This document shows, piece by piece, positions 1-9,871 of a stretch of DNA of 64,000 bases. The position numbers were made by a program, and so were the translations under genes. The stretch is from Rariloculus sp963665575 (lineage in GTDB: Bacteria > Pseudomonadota > Gammaproteobacteria > Steroidobacterales > Rariloculaceae): NCBI GenBank assembly GCA_963665575.2, contig CAXXDW010000003.1, positions 992,001 to 1,056,000 of the forward strand, given 5' to 3'. Numbering within the stretch: position 1 is the stretch's first letter; every line of letters begins with the position of its first letter. The notes under the pieces were generated by a model that saw only the letters and a list, made by a program, of their open reading frames with translations, was not told where the DNA came from and made no database searches.

Positions 1-1168
1 CGTCGGTAGAGATTCCGATCGGTGCCAAGAGCAGGTGTTCCTCCGAACCGATGTCCCGAAACACACCGCTGTCAACGTCCCACAGACGGATATGACCGGG
101 TCCATTGTTCCAGCGAGTGCCGACCGTCTTGCCGTCCGGTGAGAAGGCGATGGCAACGATGTTGGCGCTGGCGTCATTGTCTTCGAGTCGGGCCCTCCAC
201 TCTCCGGTCGCAACATCCCACAGATACACGCCCTCGAAGCCGCCGGCCGCCAGCGTCGAACCATCCGCCGAGAAGGCCATGTTGCCCCAATCGAGACAGC
301 AGTGCCCTTCCGGGTACAGCAATGCCCGGACGCCCTCCGCACGCTCCCTTTCCAGATCCCACAACCGGATTTCGCCTGAATCGCGGTCCATGTGCGCGCT
401 GGCCAGCCTGGACCCATCCGCACGAATCGTGAGAGCCCGAGCATTTTCCGCCTCTCCCGCGAGCGTGCGCCGCTGGACGCCCTCGACACCGCGGTCCCGC
501 CACACGATGATGTCGCTGCCGCCGGCAACGGCCAGCGTGAACGGCTCGGCCCAGTAGCCAAGCGCTCGAACCGGCTCATCGACGCGCTCCTCGAAAAGGA
601 TCTCGCCGGTGGCGACATCGCGAACCCGAACCGTGTCTCCCATTGCGCTGGCCAGTGTCGCCCCGTCCTGCGATCGGACATCCAGCCCTGGCTTGAAGCT
701 CATCCATCGCATGTCCTGGAATACCGAACCGTCAGGCGCATCTTCTCCCCCCTCCGGCGCCATGCCCTTTGCCTCGAGGGCCACCGGCTCGCCGTTCGCA
801 ATGTCGTAATACCAGAGGCCGACGCCGGAAGAAATCACGAGCGTCCGTCCGTCCGGCGTAAAGGCAAAGCCTTCGATGGTGCCCCGGCCCAGCCGCGCAA
901 CCGCTCCGTCGGGCAAACCCCAGCGCGCCGACACAGAGTCGGGAACGGCTCGCGCGAGGCGCTCCGCCCCTCCTCCTCGCGTGTCCTGCACCGTATCCTC
1001 CGGACCGTCGGGCATCCGACCCTCCTGTGCGGCGGCGCCTCCACACCCCGCGACAGCAACTGCCAGCTGCGCAAGAAGCGCTGTGCGCCATGATGCAGAT
1101 GCGACAAGCCTGACGGACGGGTTCGCGGCTTTTGCGTCCAAGGGCTTGGCTTGTTGCTTATCTCTCAT
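1..1168 (-). CDS. WD40-repeat lipoprotein (3' end beyond the window)
   Basis: The minus-strand frame is open from about 1198 to the left edge. I chose the ATG at 1168 because AAGGAG lies 9 bases upstream; in-frame ATGs also occur at 1189 and 1198. The N-terminus carries a hydrophobic stretch ending in the lipobox VAGC, so a lipid-anchored exported protein is likely. Several beta-propeller blades follow, with signatures such as AFTPDGRTLVISSG, AFSADGSTLAAGG...VYLWDVATG and AFSPDGKTVG...IRLWDVDSG. WD40 propellers are scaffolds for protein interaction; no enzymatic domain is visible. About 390 residues are seen. The upstream region resembles that of the LRR gene further right. The family call is firm and the role is unknown. 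Confidence 0.85.
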   Translation of the reverse strand, partial: MRDKQQAKPLDAKAANPSVRLVASASWRTALLAQLAVAVAGCGGAAAQEGRMPDGPEDTVQDTRGGGAERLARAVPDSVSARWGLPDGAVARLGRGTIEGFAFTPDGRTLVISSGVGLWYYDIANGEPVALEAKGMAPEGGEDAPDGSVFQDMRWMSFKPGLDVRSQDGATLASAMGDTVRVRDVATGEILFEERVDEPVRALGYWAEPFTLAVAGGSDIIVWRDRGVEGVQRRTLAGEAENARALTIRADGSRLASAHMDRDSGEIRLWDLERERAEGVRALLYPEGHCCLDWGNMAFSADGSTLAAGGFEGVYLWDVATGEWRARLEDNDASANIVAIAFSPDGKTVGTRWNNGPGHIRLWDVDSGVFRDIGSEEHLLLAPIGISTD

Positions 1169-2000
1169 CGCTGCGATCTCCTTCGCCATTGTGTTCATGT
1201 ACAGACCCCGGATTCTGTATATCGCTCTACCCACACGGCGCGGGACATGATCAGGTCCTGCTCCCAACAAGCGCGGGTACCCAAGTTGTTCTGCCTCGCG
1301 ATGCCGTGGCCGAATTGCGGCGCCGAGACTCCGTCCGGGCCGCTATTCGGTCGTGTGCGATTCCGGAATCCGCGCTCCCCCATTCGCGGTCGTCGGCGCA
1401 TTCGGCGCAACGCTCTCGCCGAGCCGGGTGCACCTCTGCAGAAACCCTGAACCGGCAGCGTTTCGCGGCACTGGTGCAGTTCGAGGTCAACTTCGGGGCC
1501 CGTGCCTCCAGCTGCGCCCGTCGACAGGGATCTGTCCGATCCGTTCGTCGATCCGTTCGTCGATCCGTTCAACGCGCGCCATACGCCTGCCGCGATCCTG
1601 TTCCGTCGTCTGGCTGCTGAGGATCAAAGGCCTGTAACCTCTCGTGCTCCTCCCGAATACGTACCTCTTCGGCATTCAGGCTCGCGATACGGCGGTTGAC
1701 TTGAGCGTCTCACCCTCTCGGTCCTGTTCGCGCTTCAAGGGTTCACGCACACCGGACTCGTGCGGTCAGGAAGAACGGGCCCATGATCCATCGGTGTCCC
1801 AGCGCGAGCGAGCCGCCGTGCCGTGACTCCGCACGCGACGTCGCCGGCGATGTGACCGAATCCGGCGACGCAAACCGTATGCGCGACTTCCACGCGCAGG
1901 TCCATCGGCATTGTCGGTCGAATCGTCAATGACACTCCGTCCCGTGTGATTGACCTGCCTGAGTGTCCTGCACCGTGATCGTCACGTCGGGTGACTGGCG
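1160..2000. repeat. Diverged segmental duplication of about 6060-7260
   Basis: Bases 1160-1740 align with about 6060-6620, including the shared GTTCATGTACAGAC near the starts of the WD40 and LRR genes. Bases 1740-2000 align with about 7108-7260, the region upstream of the DUF2799 gene. The middle (about 6620-7108) is deleted in this copy. No intact gene is seen in 1200-2150. Confidence 0.7.
1440..1702 (-). pseudogene. Degraded second copy of the 3' part of the DUF2799 lipoprotein gene
   Basis: The translated remnant ILSSQTTEQDRGRRMARVER matches the coiled-coil tail of the intact lipoprotein at 6350-6997. The copy has a 12-base internal tandem duplication (ERIDERIDERI instead of ERIDERI), frameshifts and no 5' half. 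It forms part of a longer duplicated block (see 1160-2000). Confidence 0.8.
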
Positions 2001-2150
2001 ATGACGCAATGTCGCCTGTCGCCGTCCCTGATGTTTCGTACGTTTGCCGCCGGTGAGTCGGCGCGACGCCAACATGTACACGGTTGGTGTACGTTGGGAC
2101 TTCGTCGGCGATCAAGTCGGGACGTGTCGCTGCTGTCGGGACGCGCACGA

Positions 2151-5100
2151 TTATCTGACCGTGATCGAGGTTGACCTCGAGCAGTTGTCGGTCGTGTCGG
2201 TTTCCCCCGTCACCGCGTCCACGCAGGCCCCGTAGTAGTAGGTTCCCGCGGTCGACGGCGCGGCGACATCGGCGCCCAGGTCGCTGTTGGACGCTCCAGC
2301 GGCAAGCTCCGCGACGTTGTCCGTGCCCACCTGGGTGTCGGAGGTCGTGATCGTGGCGTCCGTGGACTGGTAGAAGCGCACGGTCGTGGCTGGGGAGGAC
2401 TCGTTCCCATCATTCCGCACGCCCGCGCTTATCCCAAACAGCTCTCCCGGATCGGGACCCGAGAGGCTGGTGGCAACCGCAATGAAGTATACGTTCAGGT
2501 CCGGACCGGACGGCGTCGAAGCCGTGACCTGCACCGACGCCGAGCAGTTATTGGTCGTGTCCGACTCACCCGTGACCGAATCCACGCAGGCGCCGTAGTA
2601 ATACGTCCCGGGGCTCAGGGGAGCGGTCAGGGTGATGGACTCAAGGCTCGTGCCTGACGCCGACAGGCGACCCACGCGGCCCGTGCCGAGCAGCGTGTCG
2701 CTCCGGGAGATCGTGGCGGTCGTGGAGCGGTAGAAGCGCAATGTCGTAGCCGCCGACGATGCGTCGCCGCGGTTGCGGACCGTCGCACGGAAGGTGAATG
2801 ACTCGCCTGCACCTGGCTCGCTGTCGCTAACCGAGGAGGATTCCACTACCAGATCCGGACTCGCTGCATCCGCGCAATACGGCAAGTCGAGCGCCGACAG
2901 ATCGCTATCCGCGACATCCCGCAACCCGCTTGGAATGCACCCGGAGAATGGATTGCCGGACAGGCGGAGATTGCGCAGCATCGAAAGTTCGCCCAACTGG
3001 GAAGGAATCGATCCGCTCAGCTGGTTGTCGCTGAGTTGCAGCACCTCCAGTTCGGAAAGTCGTCCCAGCTCGGGCGGAATCGATCCGCTCAGCTGGTTTC
3101 CCCACAGATACAATGCTTCCAGATCGGCGAGCTGCCCCAGTTCCGGCGCGATCGACCCGCTAAACTCATTGCCCCCAAGGCTCAGTACTCGCAGGTGGGC
3201 CAGTCCGCCCAGCTGCGCGGGAATGGGGCCGGCCAGTTGGTTCAGGTACAGGCGCAACAATTCCAACTCGGCGAGCTGCCCCAACTCCGGCGGTATCGAT
3301 CCGGAAAGCTCATTGTCCCCAAGGTTCAGTTCTCGCAGATTGGCCAGTCCGCCCAGTTGCGCAGGAACGGGGCCGGTCAGTCGGTTTTGATAGAGGCGCA
3401 ACTCCTCCAAACCGGCGAGCTGCCCGAGTTCCGACGGTATCGATCCGGTAAACTCATTGCCCCCAAGGCTCAGTACTCGCAGGTTGGCCAGTCCACCCAG
3501 TTGCGCAGGAATGGAGCCGGTCAGTTGGTTTTGATAGAAGAGCAACACCTCCAAATCGGCGAGCCGCCCCAACTCCGGCGGTATCGATTCGGTAAGCTCA
3601 TTGTCCCCAAGGTTCAGTTCTCGCAGATTGGCCAGTCCGCCCAGTTGCGCAGGAACGGGGCCGGTCAGTTCGTTCAGGTACAGGCGCAGTACTTCCAAAT
3701 CGGCGAGCTGCCCCAACTCCGGCGGTATCGGTCCGGCAAACTCATTGTCCCCAAGGCTCAGTATTCGCAGGTTGGCCAGTCCGCCCAGCTCGGCGGGAAT
3801 GGGGCCGCTCAGTTGGTTTTGATAGAGGCGCAACTCCTCCAAACCGGCGAGCTGCCCCAACTCCGGCGGTATCGGTCCGCTAAACTCATTGTCCCCAAGG
3901 TTCAGTACTCGCAAATTGGCCAGTCCGCCCAGCTCGGCAGGAACGGGACCGCTCAGTTGGTTTTGATGGAGGCGCAACTCCTCCAAACCGGCAAGCAGTT
4001 GCATTCCCGACGGTAGCGATCCGGTCAGCTGGTTGTTGTCGAGATTCAGCCCGGTGACGCGACCGCCACTGTCAGTGCTGACGCCGTACCACTCGTCGAG
4101 CGGTTCGTCGCTCAACCAGTTCGACCGGCCGGTCCAGTTCGCGCCTCCGGCCGCGTTGTACAAGGCCTCGAGCGCCGCCCTGTCATCCGCCGACCCGTCC
4201 GCGGCTGCCCCGGCAGCGACCTCAATGGTGAAACGGAACGTGTAAAGATCGCCGTCGGCATCCGTCACCGTGTAACTCATCGCGTACGAGCCCGCGGCGG
4301 TCGGCGTACCGGCAAGCCTGCGCGCGGCGGCGTCGAAGCTCAGTCCCGGCACCTCCGGCAAGAGGCTGTAGGTCAGCGGGGGGTTGCCGTCCGCGGCCTC
4401 GGGCAGGGTCAAGGCGTCGATCGCCGTGCCCACGGTGTACGCCAGGTTACCCGGCCGGCCCTCCGTGGCAAAGACCGGGAACCGGTCGATCTCGCCGCCG
4501 CCCGAACCCGACGTACGCCCGATCACGCGGCCCCGCGTGACCGTTCCGTCCACGATCTGGCAGCCACCCGCCGACGCGCAGGTGTAGCGCGTGCCGTCGT
4601 TGAGATCGAAGTAACCGCCATCGTTCAGGTCGATCGTCGTGCCGGCCGCGGACCCCCGAACGCTTCCACCAGACACCCGTACGGGAATGAACTGTCCGGA
4701 TGTGGGCACGCCGGGCAGCGTCTCGTCCATGCCAGACGTTGTCTCGACGGGATCGACGTCGGCACGGTCATTCTCATCGTCCCCGACGAACCAGTTCCCG
4801 CCCGAGCGGGTCTCGTTCGGGTCGGCCCCGCCGCTGCAGTGCGAAGCGAACCAGCCCCTCGTGCGCGACGAGAAATACAGATTCGCCCGGCATTGACTGC
4901 CGTCGTCGTGATCGAGCGTCACACGGCCCGCGTCCGTCCCCAGGCCAACATAGTCATAGCCGCCCTCGCCTGTCGCGAACATTCCGCCGGTCTGCTCTGT
5001 CTCGGAGAACCGGGCGTTTTCCATAATCATCAAGGAGCTGCGCCCGCCGTCCGTTTCCAGAACCACGGTTTCTCCGGCGAAGCGATCATTGAAGCTGGCC

Positions 5101-5924
5101 AGATCCGCCGGCGCCGCACCCCGCACGGCAGTCGTGGAAAGATTGCTCCAGTGCCCCGTCGTGGCCGCGACAATGTTGATCACCTGTAGCGGCTGGTCCG
5201 ACGCGACCGTCAGCCGCCACTTGCCGGTGCCGGCGCCCAACCGGCCCGTAATGGCGGTATCGCCGGCTTCCAACTGCTGCGCGGTCAGCGTCTGCGCAGC
5301 GCCCGCGGCCAGCATCAGCGTCACTTCGCCCCCGGTGGCCGCCGCACCGCTGTCATCGCGCCCGGCGATCGACACCGCAGCCGGCGCATCGCCCGGGTTG
5401 ATCAGCCGCAGCCGACTGACCTGGGTAACATCGCTTGAGGGGTTGACGATCGGCACTTCGTAGGTGTGGCCGTCGGACCCGTCAGTGGCCGAGGCACCGC
5501 GCACCGTGTCGTGCATCGCGCTCTGGGTCCCGTCGGCCGCGCGAACGAAGGCCAGGGGCACGATCGCCAGCTCCGTCTCGATCTGAAGGCGCGCATCGCC
5601 GACATCCGTACCGATGCCCCCGGTCAATCCCAGGGCCCCGCTACCGGAGGCCAGGTCGGTGGCGGTGAACTCCGCCGCCGCCGAGGCGTTCAGCGTGAAG
5701 GTGGCCGGACCCGAGCGAATACCGGCGTCATTGATGGCGTAGATCTCCACCACCCCGGACTCCGCCGTGCCGTTGAGAATCCGTACCACGCCCTGCGGCC
5801 CGTCCGATGTGCCGGCCGGCACCAGCAGCGGCACCGTGTAGTGCTCGGCCATCGCCACTGCAGACCACAGCGAGAACATGCCCAGCGCAGCAAGTCGTCG
5901 AATTTGGCTCAGTAAACGGATCAT
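2151..5924 (-). CDS. Secreted leucine-rich-repeat protein with Ig-like and CARDB domains
   Basis: A protein of 1257 residues. I start at the ATG at 5924 because MIRLLSQIRRLAALGMFSLW...AVAMA is a good signal peptide; the reading frame stays open upstream to 6209 but that part looks non-coding. The order is: an N-terminal beta-rich region (about 30-480), a putative Ig (He_PIG-like) domain with LTYSLLPEVPGLSFDAAARR (about 480-570), an LRR cap with NAAGGANWTGRSNWLSDEPL (about 580-610), about 15-16 plant-type 24-residue LRRs of the form LxxLxxLxLxxNxLxGPIPxELG (about 611-1008), and two CARDB-like domains that share YYYGACVD (about 1020-1257). The architecture suggests a secreted binding protein; the ligand is unknown. 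The 72-base LRR units are nearly identical at DNA level, which suggests recent repeat expansion. Confidence 0.9.
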   Translation of the reverse strand: MIRLLSQIRRLAALGMFSLWSAVAMAEHYTVPLLVPAGTSDGPQGVVRILNGTAESGVVEIYAINDAGIRSGPATFTLNASAAAEFTATDLASGSGALGLTGGIGTDVGDARLQIETELAIVPLAFVRAADGTQSAMHDTVRGASATDGSDGHTYEVPIVNPSSDVTQVSRLRLINPGDAPAAVSIAGRDDSGAAATGGEVTLMLAAGAAQTLTAQQLEAGDTAITGRLGAGTGKWRLTVASDQPLQVINIVAATTGHWSNLSTTAVRGAAPADLASFNDRFAGETVVLETDGGRSSLMIMENARFSETEQTGGMFATGEGGYDYVGLGTDAGRVTLDHDDGSQCRANLYFSSRTRGWFASHCSGGADPNETRSGGNWFVGDDENDRADVDPVETTSGMDETLPGVPTSGQFIPVRVSGGSVRGSAAGTTIDLNDGGYFDLNDGTRYTCASAGGCQIVDGTVTRGRVIGRTSGSGGGEIDRFPVFATEGRPGNLAYTVGTAIDALTLPEAADGNPPLTYSLLPEVPGLSFDAAARRLAGTPTAAGSYAMSYTVTDADGDLYTFRFTIEVAAGAAADGSADDRAALEALYNAAGGANWTGRSNWLSDEPLDEWYGVSTDSGGRVTGLNLDNNQLTGSLPSGMQLLAGLEELRLHQNQLSGPVPAELGGLANLRVLNLGDNEFSGPIPPELGQLAGLEELRLYQNQLSGPIPAELGGLANLRILSLGDNEFAGPIPPELGQLADLEVLRLYLNELTGPVPAQLGGLANLRELNLGDNELTESIPPELGRLADLEVLLFYQNQLTGSIPAQLGGLANLRVLSLGGNEFTGSIPSELGQLAGLEELRLYQNRLTGPVPAQLGGLANLRELNLGDNELSGSIPPELGQLAELELLRLYLNQLAGPIPAQLGGLAHLRVLSLGGNEFSGSIAPELGQLADLEALYLWGNQLSGSIPPELGRLSELEVLQLSDNQLSGSIPSQLGELSMLRNLRLSGNPFSGCIPSGLRDVADSDLSALDLPYCADAASPDLVVESSSVSDSEPGAGESFTFRATVRNRGDASSAATTLRFYRSTTATISRSDTLLGTGRVGRLSASGTSLESITLTAPLSPGTYYYGACVDSVTGESDTTNNCSASVQVTASTPSGPDLNVYFIAVATSLSGPDPGELFGISAGVRNDGNESSPATTVRFYQSTDATITTSDTQVGTDNVAELAAGASNSDLGADVAAPSTAGTYYYGACVDAVTGETDTTDNCSRSTSITVR

Positions 5925-6349
5925 TGGCCTGTTTCCGTGCCTGCGACTCAAGGGTGACTGCGACCGGTGCAACCGGCGCAATCTCGTAACACTCCCGGTT
6001 GTGTGTCCCGCTCGCCGCCGTCGCGGCAGTCCGACTCCCTCGCGGTTCATGGCCGGCCCGGCCACACAATCGCACGCCGGCATCGCCACGATCAGCCTCG
6101 CCATCCTGTTCATGTACAGACTCCGAATTCCGCATGTCGCTCGACCCGTTCGGCGCCGGTCATGATCAGGTCTTGCTCCCAAGAAGCACGGACACCCGCG
6201 TTCTTCCACCTGGCGATGCCGTTACCGAATCGCCGCGCCGAGACTCCGTCCGGGCCGCTGTTCAGACGGCTGCGATGCCGCAACGCGCGCTCCCGCACTC
6301 GGGATCGTCGGCTTTCCCGTCGCGACGTGCTCGTCGGGTCGTGTGCCCT

Positions 6350-6997
6350 CTACAGCAATCCCTGACTCGCCAGCGTTTCGCGATACTCGCGCAGTTCGAG
6401 TTCAATCCCGGGGCTCTGCGCCTCCAGCTGCGCCCGTTCGACGGGAATCTGTCCGATCCGTTCGTCGATCCGTTCAACCCGCGCCATGTGCCTGCCGCGA
6501 TCCTGTTCCGTCGTCTCGCTGCTGAGAATCAAGGCTTGCAGCCGCTCGCGCTCCTCGCGAATACGTACTTCCTCGGCGTTCAGGCTCGCGATACGGCGGT
6601 TGGTATCACCTACGGCTCTCTCAAGCTCGTTGAGGCGGCGTCCCGCGTTGTAGCTTTCGAGAAAGCCGGGCTCCAGTTCGACCGGGCACACGCCCTGGTA
6701 CGCGGTTCCGTTACGTCCGACCTGGAAACCGGTTTGGGGACGGCAGTAGGTGGTCACACCGTCGGCGTGACCTGCGCGGTAGGCGCCGAGGTCCGGGGAC
6801 ACCCCGTGACCGGCGCAGGCTTGCCGATAAGCGTCGATGCCGGCGAGCGAGCGCCCGGCCACACCGTCCGCAAAACCCACCGTGACCCAGTCGGCCGCAA
6901 GGCACTCCGACTCGCTCATGGCGGTGGTGGCACAGGCCGACAGCGCCAGTGCGGTCACGACGAACAACGCGGCGGGGAGTGCGCCGCGAAGCAGCAT
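6350..6997 (-). CDS. DUF2799-family lipoprotein
   Basis: A protein of 215 residues when started at the ATG at 6997, where MLLRGALPAALFVVTALALS leads into the lipobox LSAC; the frame is open further upstream without a better start. The N-terminal half has the DUF2799 pattern (DWVTVGFADGVAGR, GVSPDLGAYRAGHADG, YCRPQTGFQVGRNG). The C-terminal half is a charged coiled coil (about 125-215). It is probably an outer- or inner-membrane lipoprotein of unknown role. A decayed copy lies at 1440-1702. Confidence 0.85.
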   Translation of the reverse strand: MLLRGALPAALFVVTALALSACATTAMSESECLAADWVTVGFADGVAGRSLAGIDAYRQACAGHGVSPDLGAYRAGHADGVTTYCRPQTGFQVGRNGTAYQGVCPVELEPGFLESYNAGRRLNELERAVGDTNRRIASLNAEEVRIREERERLQALILSSETTEQDRGRHMARVERIDERIGQIPVERAQLEAQSPGIELELREYRETLASQGLL

Positions 6998-6999
6998 GA

Positions 7000-7890
7000 T
7001 CGGTGTGCCTTCGCAGGCGAGCGGCCCGGTCCGCTGCGGCACGGCAATCTTCGATCCTGCGATCATGGGATGCCTCTCATTCTCCGTCGTATCGTCACCG
7101 CCACGAGTTCACGCGCATCGGACCCGGGCCGTAATGATCATCGAGCCCGGGATCCGTCGGTTTTCCGGGGCGCGGAGCGTGCCGCCACGCGTGAGTTCCG
7201 AGAACGGCGTCGCCGACGGTGCGACCGTGTCCGGCAATCCGAAACGCGCCAATGGCGGGACCGCTGCTAACCTCACCGCACGCCGCCGCTGCAGAATCTC
7301 CGGCAACGTTCTTCGCGGTGATTTTCCGGCGCCGAGGGTAACACGGTACCGTCGCGCGGACCATTCGCAGTATCGCCGTGCAGTTTTACTACGCTTTTGA
7401 TATTGACAACAACGGGATGCACGCACTCGACCGACCGTGCGGCCCCGTCGAAGGGCGCTGCCCGACCGGCGCCGAGCAGCGCTGACCCGAAAGGCGTTGC
7501 AGCAACTGCCCATGCTCTCCGACTTGCGTCGTGTGCGGCACCGACCGTTTCCGCTGTGCGCGGGTGGCAGAAACCCCGAAAGCCCGCGCGGCGGGCGACG
7601 TCGCGAACGAGCCCGGGACGAACGCCCTGTCGCCTGCCGGGGTGCCTTGCCGGCGGCTTGTCCGGTCTCGGCCGGTGCCGTCATGGCCGAGTCGGGCGCC
7701 GGGATCGCCTGTCATTGCGCGTTGCCAGGTCACATGCGGAACAGCGGCACGCGCGCCGCGCCCGCTCCGGCGGCCGCGCACCCGCCGACGCAGCCTCGAT
7801 CAAGAGGCCTGCGCTGTTGAACAGCGTTGGTCGCCACCGAGGTGAACGGGGCGGTCTTCGTTCCTCGTCTTCCGAGGCGCTTGCGTACAT
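7000..7890. other. No confident gene
   Basis: Long overlapping frames on both strands are Arg/Pro/Ala-rich and look like GC-driven noise. Bases 7108-7260 belong to the block that is duplicated near 1740-2000. Confidence 0.5.
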
Positions 7891-8049
7891 CACCGGCGCC
7901 AGGGTCCGGGTGCGCCGGACACCGCCACCGCTCGCATCCCGGCGCCGTGCCGTAGTGGGCCGATTCGCGGCCGAACACGATCGACGGCACGATCCCGCAG
8001 GCGTTCACGCTCACCTCCCTCAGCAAGGTCTTGCCCGTGTCGACCTGCC

Positions 8050-8293
8050 GACTGAACCCCGTCGCGGTCGCCGCGCTCCTGCGCGCCTCGGCGTACCCGG
8101 CGGCGTCGGTGAAACGCACCCGCACCTGGATCCGCTTGCCCGAATCGGTGCCGGCCAGCGCGTCGTGGCTCGAACTCGTGCCCGCGATAGCGCCCTTGGC
8201 TTCCCCGTCCATCCGGCTCCGCCGCCAGGTGTAGCTCGCGTTGCCGTGGCCGTCGGCGTCCATCACCGTGGCCGCCCTCAGCGTCCCGCCCAC
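8050..8293 (-). pseudogene. Isolated Ig-like adhesin domain fragment
   Basis: About 80 codons encode VGGTLRAATVMDADGHGNAS... followed by GKRIQVRVRFTDAAG. This matches the VGxxL...I/LxVxVxFTD Ig-like modules in the large adhesin at 38-46.8 kb. No start, signal peptide or neighbouring module survives, so this is read as a leftover of a former repeat protein. Confidence 0.55.
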
Positions 8294-8297
8294 CCGC

Positions 8298-8340
8298 GCC
8301 GCGCAAACGGCTACGGGTCGGCTTCGTCCGTGATGCCCCC
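8298..8340 (+). repeat. Dispersed repeat, copy 1 (GCAAACGGCT...GTGATGCC)
   Basis: This matches the tails at 59277-59325 and 63789-63838 (core CAAACGGCTGCGGGTCGG then TTCGTCCGTGAAGCCTCC) with a few substitutions. It is one member of a family found beside transposon debris. Confidence 0.6.
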
Positions 8341-8661
8341 GATGTCGAGCGCGATGTTGCCGCCGCCGCGAGTCGCCGCGATGTCGGCAGCGTCGAAGCC
8401 GCCGAATAACTGCGCGACCGTCACCGCACGCAGCGTGTCGAGACAGGCCCTGCTCGCGGTGTGTCGGCCGGTTCGTTCCGCACAGCCACCCCAGTTCCAC
8501 TGGGCTGTGTCCCGGCGGGGTTCACGCTCCACCGGGTCCCTGAAGACCCTAACCGCTTTTCGACACATGGCCTGTCGGCCGCCGCATCGCTCGCAGTGCC
8601 CGCGATCCTCTCCAAGACCGGGTTATGGCCCCCGAGGTGTCGCTTCGGCACCGACCGCCGA

Positions 8662-9363
8662 CTACCAGCCCAGGTAGGGTCGGAGGGCGCGCCAGATGGA
8701 CGCCAGCAGGTCGAACGGGCCGCTGAAATCCGGCGGCGGGATGTCACCAAGGATACCGTCCTCGCAGGCCGCCGGAGTCATGGTCACGTTGGGGCACCGG
8801 TTCAACACCCGCTCCAGTACGGCAGCCTCGCGCTGATCGATCGTCAGGCGGTATTTCTGCCGTACCTTGATGACCCGATCGGCGAACCAGCAGGTGTTTC
8901 GGGCAGGCAGCCACTCCGCCGCATCCTTCGCGACCTTCCGTTCGCGGTTCAGCGCGGGATCGGCCAAGGTGAGGTTCAACGGGTCGGCCGCGAACCGCCG
9001 GCGAACCTCGGGGCTGGCCGCGCACAGCCCACTGTCATGCGCCTCCGATCGGGCGATCATGTGTTCGATGTCCGTTTCCCATGTCGTACCGAAACACTGG
9101 CCTGTATACGGGCTGTAGATTCCGCCGAGCTCAGCCACGATGCGGTCCTCGACCGATTGCGGGTACGCGTAATCGTTGGCCTGGTACGGCGAACAGCGCT
9201 GCTCGGGCGCCACGGTCAGCCCGCGCCAGATGGTTTGCGCACCGACAGGCGCCGCCAGCCCCACGGTCAGTGCAGCGCCCACGGCTCGATACAAGCCGCT
9301 GGAGCGACGAGGCCCCGGGCTGCCGCGTCTCCTCCTGGCCGGTGACGGTGTCCTGATCTGCAC
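8662..9363 (-). CDS. Secreted HNH-type endonuclease (DUF1524/GmrSD C-terminal-like)
   Basis: A protein of 233 residues starting at a GTG (9363). A basic N-terminus and a hydrophobic stretch, LYRAVGAALTVGLAAPVGAQ, form a likely signal peptide. The nuclease core has TDIEHMIARSEAHDSG (His of the HNH/His-Me finger), ADPLNLTLADPALNRERKV, and KDAAEWLPARNTCWFADRV. This pattern is known from extracellular HNH nucleases and from the C-terminal domain of GmrSD-type enzymes. It probably degrades DNA outside the cytoplasm (inference). No immunity protein is visible next to it. The exact start is uncertain. Confidence 0.8.
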   Translation of the reverse strand: MQIRTPSPARRRRGSPGPRRSSGLYRAVGAALTVGLAAPVGAQTIWRGLTVAPEQRCSPYQANDYAYPQSVEDRIVAELGGIYSPYTGQCFGTTWETDIEHMIARSEAHDSGLCAASPEVRRRFAADPLNLTLADPALNRERKVAKDAAEWLPARNTCWFADRVIKVRQKYRLTIDQREAAVLERVLNRCPNVTMTPAACEDGILGDIPPPDFSGPFDLLASIWRALRPYLGW

Positions 9364-9871
9364 TTACGGTCCCCTTGGGCGTACCCGCACCGATGCCCGG
9401 CACTTGCCACAGCCAGAGGCCGGCGGCGGGCTCGTTCAGCATATCTTGTCGCGGCGGCCGAAATGACCTCCGGAACGACCCGTTTCGGGCGGTTGCGAGA
9501 CATTTTTCCTTGGGGTTGCGGTTACCCTTCTTCAATGCAATGCGAATTCCGTCACCCTGGCCCTGAGCGAAACAAGGGGGTTCCATCACGCGCCTGGACG
9601 GTGGACCCGACGACCCGGGGGGGTCCGCTCGGGACACGACAAGGCGCTCCACGGCGGACTCGTGCCGGCGCTCGACGCCTCCAGCTTCGGCGCCCTCGTG
9701 CCTTGACCGCCGTCACACAGGGTTCCCGGCGCGTCGGGGGATCTCGTCACTGCCGAGCTGCGGGGGTACGCCGCGGTGACGCGAAGCGCCAAGCGCGGCG
9801 ACTGACCGCCCTGCCCCAAGCGCGCTGCCGGCGCTAACGCCGCCGGCGGCTGCGTGCTAGCCTTCACGCGC

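Noticed and set aside
3036..4016. Plus-strand frame with regular QxGQSAQLRRNGAGQ repeats
   Set aside because: It mirrors the LRR repeats of the minus-strand gene.
5925..6209. N-terminal extension of the LRR protein
   Set aside because: A clean signal peptide starts at 5924 and the extension looks non-coding, although it overlaps the duplicated upstream block.
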